DNA of 64,000 nt from Excoecaria cochinchinensis (GCA_947683425.1 CANTUQ010000109.1:1890501-1954500); one strand, 5' to 3'. Shown: positions 48,487 through 61,500, counted from the stretch's first letter. The notes: generated by a model from the sequence alone, not told the origin. Numbers and translations are program-made.

Positions 48487-49440
48487 AAAATTTAGGCAAA
48501 ATCCACATTTCGATTCCTAAATTATTCAACTTTTTCTGATTAAATATTTAAACTTTAAAAATTACACATTGAGTATTTTTATTATGATTTTACTTCTTAT
48601 TAGGTACATGCATATTTTCTGAATTTTTTGAATTTATCTTATACACCAAAACTATTTTTTTTCTTTCAAAACTTATTTTTCTTTTTCAGACATGTCTAAT
48701 ATTTATAAAATCACTTTAAAATATTTAATTTAAGGCTAAAATATCATTTAAAGCAAATCTACTCTATTCTAGAAATTTTAAGTGTAAGCAAAATTATACA
48801 TTTGCTCTGGGATTTTTAAAAAGATTTTGGAGACCGAATTCATAAGTTTCGAGCATTCCTCAATTTTTTATATTTATTAAAGTACTGAAAACTTGGAACG
48901 AAACTCAAAAATTCTCTATTTTTTAAAAAATAATTCTCAAATTCACTCTATCTTATGGCCAATTTTTTTAAACGTTTTGAAAAATTTTCTCTACAGAGTG
49001 AATTTAAGAATTATTTTCTCAAGAACATAAAGCGTTTGGGCTTCGAACCAAGTTCCTGGTACTTTAATCAATATGAAAAAACGAGAAAAATTCGAAATTT
49101 CAGAATTCAATCTCCAAAATAATTCTAAAAATATCTAATTAACTCTATAATTCCGCATAAGTAACTTAAAATTTTTAGAATAGAGCAGGCTCGCTTTGAA
49201 TAGTATAAGAGTTATAAATTAAATATTTTTATAGGTATTGGACATGTTTAAAGAAGAAAAATAAGTTTTGAGGAAAAAATAAATAATTTTGGAACAATAT
49301 CATAAATTCAAAGAATTCATAGAACATGTAGGTACTTAATAAAGAATAAAATTATAATAAAAGAATCCAATATATAGTTTTTAAAATTAAGTAACTCAAT
49401 TAGAAAAAGTGAATTTTTCTAAAATTTAAAACACAAAATC
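48487..49440. mobile_element. Long imperfect inverted repeat (foldback element)
   Basis: Two arms of about 470 bp face each other around a centre near 48965. Examples of paired sequences are TTATTAGGTACATGC on the left with GTAGGTACTTAATAAAG on the right, GACATGTCTAATATTTATAA with TATAGGTATTGGACATGTTT, and CAAATTCACTCTAT with AGAGTGAATTTAAG next to the centre. No transposase or clear target duplication is visible. It resembles a long-hairpin MITE, with arms diverged by roughly a quarter. Confidence 0.75.
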
Positions 49441-49612
49441 TCGTATCATGTTTAAAGAACTGAAAAATAACACAGCCACTCCCAAACTGAAATAATAATG
49501 ATATTACATTATGAATATAACATATTAAATCATTTAAAGATGATTATTCGAGTAATAAATTTTAATTTAATGAAGCTGAACAATGGTATGAATAAAAAGG
49601 GTTATTCAACGA

Positions 49613-51635
49613 TCAAGAAGACATAAGAACCCATTGATCGCCTTGAATGAAATTGTGCAGTGAATAGGTTTTTATATGTTGTGGAGGAATGAGACTGCTC
49701 CAATTTACTCTCTGAGACAAGTTAGAGCCAGGACCAGAATTTTCAAATTCTCCATAATAAAGTGTACTTAATGCAAAATCACCACTCCAAGGCATCCAAC
49801 CTTCAGGTGTTAAGAGAGCTTCAAAAATGGAATTTAAGTAAACAACTCTAGAAAATTCCTTCCATGGCCTGCCCAAGTAATTCTTATGCACACTTGGATT
49901 GCTAAAGTAAAGTTTCATGTATTCTTCAGTGCCATTGATCCTACAATTTTGGAGCACATAACCTGTGGATTGGGCAGGGTCTGTTCTGCCTTGTGCTGTG
50001 ACCACATTTGTCTCACCTTCTTCTGGGTTTTCTTGTCTGGGGCTAATTAAGATCTCACAATCTTCAAAAATTGCAGCTGAATTTCCAAAAATGAAGTCCA
50101 CATTGCCCTGAATCCGACATAATTTATAGTATTGACGAAGAGTATGAGCATATAGAGTGTCTTGATTGCCTATGAATTCACAATTCTCAATGTAGGATTC
50201 ATCACTGTTTGATCTGAATGCCACTGCTTGGTGGGTAGGAGGTCCTGCTGTGTTTTGGATTGTCAGGCCACTTGCCATAAATCCATCACCCGAAACTCCT
50301 GTATAACAAAACTTATATCAAAATCACTATAAAAAAGGCTCAAAATTCCATCCATTAATTTTTTTTATATATATAAAGGCATCGAGTACGTATCCAACTG
50401 GGGATAATACTTGAATGTGCAGGTGCCAATTAGGAGCGATAGTATGAACTGTCCTGTTAAGAACAAAAATATTATCTTTTATTGAATGATGCACGTTATT
50501 TCATATAGTTAGTACGGCATACTATATTAACACTCTTCAACTAGAAATCTTAGAATAATAGAACCTAGGTGCGAACTGATTTAGTTCTCAAATCGAACCC
50601 CTACCCCCTAATTAGACTACATCAAGGAAAACTTAATTAGGATTGCGAAAGAGAAAGGATTAAGATAAACATACCAAGAGTAGCAGAGTCGTAGGTAGTC
50701 ATACCGGGTTGACCAACAGTTAAAGACCCTGTAATGACAGATTTACCAATTCCATCCCCTAGAAATACCACATTTTTCTTCTCAAATGGAACCCTAACGA
50801 TTTCCTCATATACTCCTTCTTTTATATGTATCACAAATCTACGATCCACTCCGTTATCTGGCGCTGCGTTAACTGCTTCCTGCACTGTTTTATAACCTCC
50901 ATCTTTTCCGTCCTTAGACACCGTCGCATTCACCGTTAAGTTCGACGGAAAATCCCCTCTCAATTTCATTTTCCTCCCCGGCGGCGAACCCTCCGCCTCC
51001 CAGAAGCCATCCCGCTCGGTTCTCGGCGGTTGCCACGACTGCGTTTGATTACCGAATAAATCATAAGAAACTATCATACTTAACGCATAGCTACTAATCT
51101 CAATCAGACCATCCAAAAACGCCATCGTTTCATTGACTGGCTTTGTGTTCCCGCCTTGGTAGCTCAATCCGCCATTGCAATCGGTTTGATAGGTAAGAGC
51201 CGCGCTAAGCCAAGCACGAACGTTCTTAATATCGCCACTGGGTAAACTGTAATTGGATTCAGAAATGCGGTTCTTGGAATAACCAAGCAGCTCTAAACAC
51301 ATATTGGCAACGCTTGTGAGGTTTTGATTATCAGTGTTCAAGAGCGATTTGACCTTAGATTCTGCGATTGTGAGGTTCTGATGGGAAAGGGATAATGCAG
51401 ATTGGATTATTTGAATTGGGGTTGGATTTGGAGGGAGAAGATTGGATTGATTTAAAACAGAGACACATGTTTGTTGATCTCTTGTGGCGTTACAAGCTAA
51501 CTGGATTTGCTGTGAATTGGTGAATTTGTGAGTGAAAGTAAAGAAAAAGATGAAAATGAAAAAGAAGGATTTGAAATTTGAAGGAACTGCCATGGGTGCG
51601 GTGGATTTGAAAGAAGAAGTTTCAGGAACTGCCAT
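49613..51635 (-). CDS. PME51: Pectinesterase/pectinesterase inhibitor 51-like
   Basis: Cell-wall pectin methylesterase of the type with an N-terminal inhibitor-like (PMEI) pro-region. Two exons: 51635-50675 and 50298-49613, joined in phase 1 with GT/AG ends; 548 aa from the chosen start. A hydrophobic signal segment (FFFIFIFFFTF) precedes the PMEI domain, which holds its expected Cys residues (LACNATRDQQTC, NMCLELL, DCNGG). A basic RKMK site lies between the domains where such proteins are usually cleaved. The catalytic domain has QAVAFRS, GNQDTLYAH, VDFIFGNSAAIFEDC and YLGRPWKEF, so both catalytic Asp residues, the Arg and the oxyanion Gln are present. The order and wording match the plant PME51 group. 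Start choice is open: in-frame ATGs lie at 51692, 51635 and 51593; the last sits just before the signal segment. Confidence 0.93.
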
Positions 51636-52142
51636 GGAAAATTGGAGAAGCTTATAAAGAAGAAGAACCAGATCTATCAAACTACAAATCAAAAGAGAAT
51701 TGAAACAAACAACTTTAGATAAGGTCTAAGGAATGAAATGATGCGTGACGCGTGGAGAAGTCAACAGGAGATACCCCATGGGTTCAAACTCCTTTTCTGT
51801 TAAAGTCAAAGTGGGTATCCTGGAAAAGAAAATAATAAAAAAGCAAACATTGCTACACATGGAGATTGAAAATTTTTATATGATACTGGATTTTGATTCC
51901 CTATCCCACTATATGAAAGTGACGAAAATTTGATCTTACAAGTCAATGATTCTTTTCATCTGTTTATATTATTTCTAATTTTATTATATTTATACAAAAT
52001 AGTTGCTTTTCTCCTTCATCACTTCTCGAAAAAAGAAAGAAATTTCTTTCTATTTTGGTGAGCATTCAATCACTTATTGCCGTTGCCATTGTCGTTGTCC
52101 GCTGCTGACATCGCCAGTTGGATATCTTGAATACCTCATCTA
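51636..52142. other. Upstream region of the pectinesterase gene
   Basis: Likely promoter and 5' leader of the minus-strand pectinesterase gene. A 62-codon plus-strand frame at 51745 has no recognisable feature. Nothing else is seen. Confidence 0.5.
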
Positions 52143-52520
52143 AAATTTAAAAAGCGAATTATGATACTTCAAATTTCTAACGAGAAATATTAATGAAAGA
52201 ATTTATAGATTTCATGGTGGATGGATATCCATAGAAGCTTTGACGAGAAAGAAAGCAAAAGATTTTCACAACAAAATGGATGAATAAGATAATTGTGCAA
52301 TATGTAATTGAAAGATTTTATGAGAAAATAAAAGCCCCAATACGGTAAACTGATAAAGATTTTTGGATATAAGTTGGACATAATAGGACAAAATAGTAAT
52401 TTTCTTATTTTGGCAATGTGTGCATTGACCAAAGTACTCTTTTAAAATACATGGAGATTTAAAGCCCTATAAATTCAAATTTTAGGTGTGTTCTCTTTCT
52501 CATGAGTAATGTTGTTACGG
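52143..52520 (+). repeat. Direct repeat, copy 1 (about 378 bp)
   Basis: Shares about 85% of positions by eye with 53465-53848, including AAATTTAAAAA..CGA at the start, AAGATAATTGTGCAAT in the middle, GGACAAAATAGTAATTTTCT and GACCAAAGTACTCTTTTAAA near the end, and GTAATGTTGTTA at the close. Both copies keep a similar hydrophobic minus-strand open frame (80 codons here). It has no primer site, so I do not call it an LTR. Confidence 0.85.
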
Positions 52521-53464
52521 ATATTTACTTTTTACATATACCTTTATTCGGAGGTGTCAAATTTGGATCAATCATACCCCTTTATTCGGAGGTGCCAAAT
52601 TTGGATCAATCCAAAAAAAAATTTCTAAATTCGCTCAAAAAAAAATTGATTCAAGTTCAATCCAATCCATAAATATATTTATATGTGCTAATTCAAAATG
52701 ATTCTATTAAATTTTAATCTAGATAAACATATTTCATGTAACCCAATAGCTATCAAATGTATCAAATGAGTCAATATACTAAATTTATGCCAACTATAAT
52801 TTTTTTCATATCAAGTATGTCCATCCAAACTCAAAACCGACCCGACCGAAATCTGGCTTGACCTATTCTGACCTATCTCGGTCCAGTCCAGTCCAAACTC
52901 GGTCCATCCTAACCCAAACCCAGTTCAGGCTGAAGTATGCTTGAATTTTATTTATGTAAATGTTTAAATTACGGTTAGACCGCCCTGAACATGACTAATC
53001 CATGTTCGACTTGAACTCGACTCATCCTAACCCGAAGTTGATTTGGATTTTATTTATGTAGAATTGTATAGAAAAAATCTTCAAATTTTGTTCCGGCTTG
53101 GCCAGAATTCGACTCATTTTTGTCCTTCAGCCCGTACAAATCCAATATAGCCCAACACGAAATATGCATGTATTTTATTTATATAGTTTTGTGCAAAAAA
53201 AATCTTCAAATTTCGACTTGATCTGGTCCGAATTTGATCAATTTCGGTCCGATTCGAACCTGATTCAGCATGAAGCATGTCTGAATTTTATTTATCCAGG
53301 CATGTGAAAAAAAAAATATCTTCAAATTTCATTTTGGACCGATCCAAATTCGATCCATCCTGGCCCAAAAATCGATTCATTTTGGTCTAGCCTGAATTCG
53401 GCCTATCTTGTCCCAAACATGACCCATCTTGATTTAGCTTGAACTCGACGAATTCTGACCCATT
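52521..53464 (+). repeat. Degenerate repeats between the direct-repeat pair
   Basis: An early 41-bp duplication (CCTTTATTCGGAGGTG(T/C)CAAA, 52541 and 52578) is followed by four to five diverged units of roughly 110-130 bp. Each carries GAATTTTATTTAT, a TCTTCAAATTT segment and CGGTCC/GATCCA words. No gene. Confidence 0.65.
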
Positions 53465-53848
53465 CAAATTTAAAAAACGATTGAGATATTTCAAATTTTT
53501 AATGAGAAATATTAATGAAAGAATTTTTAGATTTCATGGTAGATGGATATCCACAGGAGATTTGCCAAGAAAGAAAGCAAATTATTTTCACAAGGAGGAG
53601 GAGGAATAAGATAATTGTGCAATGTGTAATTGGAAGTTTTTATGAAAAAATAAAAGCCCCAATAAGGTAAACTGATAAAGATTTTTGGACATGAGTTGGA
53701 CATAATAGGACAAAATAGTAATTTTCTTATTTTGGCAACTTGTGCATTGACCAAAGTACTCTTTTAAAATATAGGGAGGTTTAAAGCCCTTAAAATTCAA
53801 ATTTTAGGCTTATTGTTATTGTCTTTCTCATAAGTAATGTTGTTATGG
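53465..53848 (+). repeat. Direct repeat, copy 2 (about 384 bp)
   Basis: Second copy of the repeat at 52143-52520, with small indels (for example GGAGGAGGAGGAATAAG replacing a CAAAATGGATGAATAAG block). Its minus-strand frame of 75 codons parallels the one in copy 1. Confidence 0.85.
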
Positions 53849-54848
53849 TAGGAGGATAAAAAAAAACCGATAACTTTGTTAATCGAGAAATCGATTCGAA
53901 AAATAGATTAATCGAATCGATTTTAATGGTTAATAATTAGTATTTTAAAAAAATCGATATTAATAAATTAATTTATTTTTTTGGCTCATACACCGGTTAA
54001 CCGAACCAATAACCGATACATAAACACTCCTATAATATATATATATATATATATTATAATTTTTTTATTTCTTTATTTTCATAGTTAATTATATTCCTTT
54101 AATTTTCATTTCTTTAAAATATATTTCAAATTTTTTTATTTTTTTAAAAATATTTTAGTTAATTTATTAATTGTTCAATATGTTCATATTATGTATTTAT
54201 TATTATTTCTTGATTTATCAATTTTTCATTAATGAAAATCAAAATATATTCAAAAAGTTATATAACATTAATATATTAACTAAATTTTCAATAATTTAAA
54301 TAAAAGCTATAATTTTTAATATATGTGAAAATAATGTGTGTCAGGTTTTAAAAATATAAAGGAAAAGACTTATTAGCATTTGATAGATTTATTTTAATAA
54401 TGTCATATTTAAAAGTATTTTTGTTATACTTTTTTTATTATCCTAATTATTTTGAAGTTTTCAAGTGTTTTTTTTAAATTTTTTTAATTGACGATTAGTA
54501 AGTGTAACCGTTTATCAAATTAGGGTGATCGCGAAACGGTTAATTTATTTACTTATTAAGTCTTAATTTTTAAAAATAAAGTTGTTTATCTCCACCAAAA
54601 ACTTTTATTTTAACAACAATTATGTTATATTATAGTGAAAATTTTTTAATTTTTAAATATTTTGAACATTTTCATTTTATTTATGAATATATCTTATAAT
54701 TATAGTAGTTAATCGAAAAATATTGATTAACTAATTCGAAAAACCGAAATCGATGGACTGGTTAACCAATTATAATGGATTGATTAATAGTTAGTATTTT
54801 GAAAAAATTAATATCAGTTGACTGATTTTTTTTGGGCTCTCACCCATA
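53849..54848 (-). mobile_element. Degenerate hAT-like MITE
   Basis: Ends TAGGAGGATAAAA on the left and TGGGCTCTCACCCA on the right recall the TAGGGGTGAGCA termini of the intact element at 25847. The interior shares GGTTAACCA, AACCGATA and a GATGGACTGGTTAACCA segment. A clear target duplication is lost. It is older than the copy in the mariner element. Confidence 0.6.
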
Positions 54849-55627
54849 TGTTACATAGATTTACTTTTTAATATACTTTTACTACTATAAATCTAATACC
54901 TTTTTCTTTTCTTTTCTTTTTTTTTTCCTTTCTTTGACCACTGTAAAATTATTTATTACACTTTAGGCGTCAAAATTATTATTTATTATACTCGTTAAGC
55001 CTTACTATTATTATATTTTTAATTTCACTATACACTATTATTATTTTTATTTAAACAAAATTAAATTATACTCTATCGGTTAAATGTACATTTTTTCTAT
55101 TTCACTCAAATTAAAAAAATTGATTGATTATTCTAGTGTTTTACTTTTTCCATCTCACCAATTTATCACTTTTTACATATTTTACCAATCTTAAGGTAAT
55201 AATTGATTTTACTTATTGGTTTTATAAAAAAATTACATTGAAAAGACTAAAATACCTCACAATTTTATTTTAGACTATAATGATAATTGATAATTGAGTA
55301 CTTATTAAATTAAAATGTTTTCTTCTTTAATGTTACTATTACTAATAAGGGCAAAGTTGAAATATATGTAATAATTTTTTTTTAAATTTTATAAAGTGAC
55401 AATTTGGTGAGACACATGTTTTCTTCAAAAGTATCAAATTAATTTGACGGGAAATACTAATTTGCCGTTAAGAAAGGCAGACAATTTAGAATTTATTAAA
55501 GATACCAAAATTTAAATATCATAGAGAATAAGAAAATTTGAGCGGAGCCAAAGTATAAAAAATAAAAAATTTAAAAGGATCAATTTAAAAAATAAATTAA
55601 AATTTACAAGGACTTTTTTGAAAAAAC
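54849..55627. other. AT-rich intergenic DNA
   Basis: Contains C/T-rich and A/T-rich tracts (for example CTTTTCTTTTCTTTT near 54905) and no recognised gene or element end. Confidence 0.6.
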
Positions 55628-55712
55628 AAATTGGGCCCCTAAAAGAAATTGGGCTCCTAAAAGAAATTGGGCCCCTAAAAAAAATTGGGCCCCTAAAAAA
55701 ATTGGTCCCCTC
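55628..55712 (+). repeat. 18-19 bp tandem repeat AAATTGGGCCCCTAAAA
   Basis: Five successive units of AAATTGGGCCCCTAAAAG with minor changes (one CTCC variant and a last TTGGTCCCCTC). The GGGCCC palindromes stand out from the AT-rich surroundings. A minus-strand frame with repeated GPI-x-FR is simply the translation of the repeat. Confidence 0.88.
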
Positions 55713-57109
55713 ATACGTCATACCCTAAATAGATTGTGCTCTGAATTTATTATTCCATTGTAGAGGGTGTAATAATTGGAATAAAGTGTCTAAATATACC
55801 TAATTTTTTTAAGTGGACATTTAAATGTGTGTGTGTGTATTAATTGGATACTAAAATTTTGGTTATCTTCAATTGAGGAATTTTGTTAATTTTTTCATTA
55901 AAAATAACGAAAATATGAATTTTCTATTAAAAATTATTTTTTTAATTTTTATTTAGTTATTAATATAACTAAAAATTAGTAATGAATTTTATTAATTTTA
56001 ATAATTAAATTGAGATACTTTCTTTAAATTTGCTAATCTTATTTAAATATGTATCTAATATCTTTGAAAAAAGTCATCATAAAATTGAAAGTAAAATTTT
56101 TTTAAATATTTTTTAATTATGAGCAGATTAAACAGCAATAGCAAATTAACAACAATAGCAAATTAAAAAAAGTGTCCCAATTTAATTAATAAAACTAAAA
56201 TAAATTATTATTAATTTTTCATTATATTAACAACTAAATAGAATTTTAATAGAAAATTAAGTTTTCATTAAATTTGACAAAAAAAGTTAACTGAATCTCT
56301 CAAGTAAAATAGGATCAAGACGTTAGTGTCTAAATAATAAGATTTTAAATATTGGGCATTGAATTGAAACACACGTTTTACGTTAGGGTTTTTTCTTAAT
56401 CAGCCTTAAATTTAAAGGGCATTTTATTCCAATTATTATTATTTTTTAAAAAAAATAAATAAATAAAAATAAAGTGTTACGTGCAAAAATGAAAGAAATG
56501 ACAAAGCGATTGCTTAACTTGAATTTTCAATTAAATAATTTTTTTTAATAATTACATCATTGGGAGTAGAGTACTGTGAAATTTGAACTATCATTAATTA
56601 AAATAATAGTTAAATTTTCAACTGTATGAACTGTACGTAATTTTTCAATTAAATAATTTTTACATCTTTATTTTATATGCAACCAAAATATAATGATATA
56701 GCAAAAAGGCCACATGTTATTATATTAGTTATTTATTTAATATTTATATACTTAAATTTTAAACAATTATCTTATACACAAATTTTTTTCCTTACCATTT
56801 GAATTGATTATTTGTTTCCTTTAAAAAGTTAAAATTTATAGACTTGAACCTTTATCATCAAAAGAGTTAGTAGTAGGTATTATTATTATTATTATTATTA
56901 TTACTACATTGGAGTGGGCTAAACCCACAAAACGGGAAAAAAAAAAAATCTAACGAGAACCCACATAAAAATTGATATTTCCATTAATTTTAACAGAATT
57001 ATTGATGAATGGTTATAATTGAAATACTTTTAATAAATTATTAGAATCCGATTCTTATATTTTTTAAATGATAAAGTTTTAATTGAGCATCAATTCTAGC
57101 AATTTTTTT
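55713..57109. other. AT-rich intergenic DNA
   Basis: No gene found. An (ATT)n microsatellite lies at about 56876-56903. A few short segments (ACAACAATAGCAAATTAA near 56149) are locally repeated. Confidence 0.6.
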
Positions 57110-58134
57110 GGCTAATTACAAAAGAAATCTCGATACTTTATTCCGTTTTCAATTTTATCCCTAACATTTATTTTTTTTACAAATAGGACATTAATATTTT
57201 TGTTTCGTTTCAAATTAGAAACTCCATCCATTCAACCGTGAATTACTAACAGAAATGATGATTTGAACTAATAGTGGGTCCCATATTGCTTAGTTGGCCA
57301 ACCCAGGAAGCTACATACATGCTGGAGATGGAAAAAGGATTATAGATGATGGACCTACGAATTGTGATGTATGCTCATGAATTCAAATTCGTGCTTATCA
57401 AGTTAATTTATTACAAAAGATTTTTTTTTTTCATTTTTCCTTTTTTTCTTCTTACTTTTTTTTTTCTTTGAGTTAAAAAAAATTATTTTTACGATTCAAA
57501 CTCAAGCTAGCTTTAATCAACTCTAAGTACCAATGCAAAAGTAATTGACATGGAGTAAATTTAATAGAATTGAGTGAATTATTGATGTCACTTTAATTTT
57601 AAGACTAAAGAAGTGCAATTGAATTTCTCATGAAGTAAAAGAATATACAAACTTTACTTTGATGCTTAATAATAATAATAATAAAAACTGAGATATCAAT
57701 TTTTCAAATCAATCCCTTGTAAAAATTAATATAATAATATAACTAAGAAAGCAAATAATAAAATTTTGAAAATAAAAGAAAAAAATTGAGATAAATATTT
57801 AGTCTCTGTAAGAAAAAATATTTCATTTTAAATTTGGTTAAAAAATATAAAATAAAACTGCCTTGGTCAGAGCTAAATTAAATATATCCATTAATAGCCC
57901 CATCTACAATCTTTCTCCTTTGTCCAGCGTACATGTGGCCACCAAAAATGGCCAACTAAGCAATATGGGACCCACTATCAGTTCAAATCATCATTTACGT
58001 TAGGAATTATCGATTAAATGGACGGAATTTTTGAATTGAAACGAAATAAGAATATTAGTGTCCTATTTATAAGAAATTAAACATTGGGGTAAAATTGAAA
58101 ATGGATAAAATGTTGGGAGTTTTTTTATAATTAG
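57110..58134. mobile_element. Mutator-like MITE with arms of about 215 bp
   Basis: Left arm 57110 to about 57330 and right arm about 57917-58134 are long inverted repeats. Clear pairs are GGCTAATTACAAAAGAAA with TTTTTTTATAATTAGGTC, TAATAGTGGGTCCCATATTG with CAATATGGGACCCACTATCA, and TTAGTTGGCC with GGCCAACTAA. Long TIRs starting with a GGCTAATTAC-like sequence are usual for non-autonomous Mutator-like elements. The 9-bp target duplication is not evident. The middle 590 bp hold no gene. Confidence 0.78.
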
Positions 58135-58299
58135 GTCTATTTTTTTCATAATTATTTTTTATTGTCTTTTAAAATTAAAACAAAATAATATTTTTTTTTT
58201 AATGGTCGAGAAGGGATATTCTCACTTGGTATTGGTATCTCGTAAGCATCTAAGAAGAAGTCTGGAAAGGGGGAAAAAAAAATGAATTGCCGCTTTATG

Positions 58300-58510
58300 T
58301 GAACCACAACACGTCCCTCTAGTTAGGGCCTTTTTCAACCCTACAGAGGGTGGTCGCTCCTCTTTCTCTTCTTCTCTTTCTTCTCTTCTCTGGAATCTCT
58401 ATTGGATTATTCTTCAGCATATTTAGCTTTGTACAAATTCTAGATATTTACATCATTTTGTTTCGTTTAGATTAAATTTATTTTCCATTCTTTTTAACTC
58501 ATTAATCATC
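58300..58510 (+). promoter_or_regulatory. Promoter-proximal region and leader of the RING gene
   Basis: A pyrimidine-rich stretch (TCTTTCTCTTCTTCTCTTTC near 58361-58380), as often found near plant transcription starts, precedes the start codon by about 130 bp. No sharp TATA box is evident. Confidence 0.4.
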
Positions 58511-61500
58511 ATGACTTCGGTCGTCGACGGTGATCAACAACTACAACGACTCTCCGACTCTCTTGCCCATTTCTCTATTCAAGATCAGGTATCTTTTTTT
58601 TTTTTTTCCTTTTTTTTTTTTTTTGTAAAGTTAATTCCTTTAATCTGGGAGAGAGAGAAGTGGTGAGAGGAAGGGGTTAGTTAAATTTTTGATGCAGATC
58701 CAGTTGATCTATATATTTGTTGTTCCAAATTTCCGTTTTGTTCTTATTTGTTTGGGTGATGAAAAACCGAGGAAGAAAGTGAAGCGATTAGACCTATGTT
58801 ATTGTTTTGTTTCGGATTTATGTAATTTGAACATGGACGCGTTTAGATTTGAAATTTAGTAATTGGGGTTATATTGTTGGTGTAACTGTTAAATTTTGTT
58901 TACACAGCCCATATTCTTTTTAATATCCCATGATAAATAATTGGATTACTTGATTAATTGTTGATTTTATTCATCTGGGATTCCGATTTAAGGTGGAGAA
59001 TCATGAAAGGCGGTGTGGGAATCATGGTGGAGTTTGTGCTATATGCTTGGAAAAGATTGTGCTTCAGGAAACTGCTCTTATCAAGGGTTGTGAGCACGCC
59101 TACTGGTGAGTACACGCATCCTTCTCTTTCTTTCTTTCTCTCTCTGGTGCATCTCTCTTGGATCTTGGAACTGGCTTTTGTGTTCTCTTCCATCATTTGA
59201 TGGTTCAACTTGGCAATCCCTTTTACTGTTATTGTTTTGGCTAATGAATTGTGGTCATTGTGGTTGATTGTTGTGGCATGACTACTTGATCTGGTGATTG
59301 ACTAGTAAAAGTTGAACTGTGAACATGCTAAGTGGCAAAAAGCAACCCTCTTCCCTTCAGCGATATATAATGCAAGTTTTAATCTTTATTGTAGTTGAAT
59401 GGATGGTGGGTTTTGATGCCATTGGGATTTGATTTCATTTGCAAACAATCTGTTTTGATGATTTGTTTTTGATCTTCACGTTTTAGTTTTACAATTTAGC
59501 TCCTGTGCTTTTTGCCTTTTATTTTACTTGTTGGCTAATCTTTCTTTTTCACTTTTATTTGTTTGTTCTGTTTCTAAGAATTTGTGATGACTTGCATTTG
59601 TGCTTTGAGGAGTAAATTTAAAACTTCATTGCTGTCATGTCGCATTTAGAGACAATGCTTTAAATTAGTACTGAGCAGGTTGCTGGAATATAATGAGAGA
59701 GGTATGTTCATTTTATTCTCTCTCATGTCAACCAGTGTTATGTATATTTAGACTCTTGGAATTGAATTATTAATGTGTTTTCCTTTGATGCCAAAAATAT
59801 CACCATTTTCACCCTACGAGCTATGTGATAGGCTGTGTTTTGGCGTCAAGGAAACAAAGTACTGTCATGCTGCTATGTCTGTGGTTTGGGAAATAATATT
59901 ATCATCATTACTTGGTGATAAATCTTAATTATTCTCATTTGCTGCTTATAACGCGTGGTTGGGTGGTGTGTGTGGGGGTTTGATAAAGAATCATGTGGTT
60001 GGCATTTTAAGGTACTAGATGATTTTGGCATGTGGAATTACATGCACTTTGAGCTCTCAGTTCTTTTTTGACCTATACCCTGTCTCTTACTTTAGTGAGC
60101 ACAGAGTTCCTTGAGAAAGAGGCCGCTGTTTGTTATTGGATTTATTTCTAACTGTTGTAGTACATATGATAATACATTTGGATTTATTGTTTTTCTCTTT
60201 GAATTTTACAATTATCTTTCTATTTCATTCACACTGAGTCACAATCATTCTAGGTGATATTTTACTCCTTGAGGGAACATGTTGACATTGTAACTTGAGA
60301 GGTGGGCCCTAATCTTGAAATTAGATCCATGAGTTAGCATTATACAGTTATGCGAATTTTCATAATGTGTGGTAGAAATAATGAAGCACCATTCTTCATT
60401 CACCTGATTGGACAGGGACCTCAGACTAGAGTTTTTTTCTATCTATTTAATTGTGATAAAGAAAGATCATTGGGTAGTCAATAGATATGTTTCTTAGTCT
60501 TGCTTCTTTTAAGACTGCTCTCCCATACAAAGTATAGTCAGATTTTGTTAGAGATTTACTTCGGTAAAATTCATGATACTTCAGGCCAAATAATGATATG
60601 AATATGATGGTAGAATGACACTGGAAAATATTATATAGGCTCTTTCAGCTTTTAACAAGTTATATTCCATACATGTGATTATGAGTGAGCCTTATTGGTA
60701 TTTTGTTCCCAGTGGTGAGAAAGGCAATATGATTCTCATGGATGGGATTGCATTGGAAATACAAACAAAGTACTTGCCCGAGTTATTGAATTTATAGGCT
60801 TTATCCTTATTTGATTGGAATTTTCCATGGATTGGCATGTAGATTTTCATTATGTAGATAAAGTATACTCGTAACATGAACAAAAAATTGCAATTCATGG
60901 ACATTACTTAGTTTCTTAATGACCTCTTGGCCACACTTTTGCTTGGGTCACCCCTTACTCATATCTTGGTCATATTGCAAAACTGTATTTTTGAGCTTCA
61001 TTTGGTACAATTCTGCAAGTCAATCTTATCTATGCTTTTTGCATATCATTTTTGGAATTCTTCATGTACAAGACTGTAAAGATGCATACTGTATCGTGAC
61101 AACTATCCATAGGTTTATTTATTTGTTGCAAACTCTCATGTAATATGTTGGGATTTTTGTTTAAATTGATCTCGAAAAATATCTCATAATTTTATTAAAT
61201 TAGTTTACATGGGATTTCTCTATCTGTAATGTGCAGTGTAATGTGTATCCTCCGATGGGCTTCATACAAAGAGAAACCAACTTGCCCTCAGTGCAAATAT
61301 CCATTTGAGTTTCTTAATGTTCATCGCTCTCTTGATGGCAGGTACCAATAAGTTCATTATTACAAGTGAAAAACATACTTTGCATAACTTGTCTGGAATT
61401 GTAAATGATACGTGATTTTTATATTATTTACATTGGTCTTCTAGGTTATTTTTTCCTTAAATTTTTAGTAAGGATGATTTTTTCAACAGCATCCAGGATT

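Noticed and set aside
52143..53848. A short LTR retrotransposon (TRIM) formed by the direct-repeat pair
   Set aside because: No primer-binding site, polypurine tract or TG..CA ends were found at the repeat borders.
58958..59208. 80-84 codon frames over exon 2 of the RING gene
   Set aside because: They run through a splice donor in other frames; the RING frame with zinc ligands is clearly the coding one.
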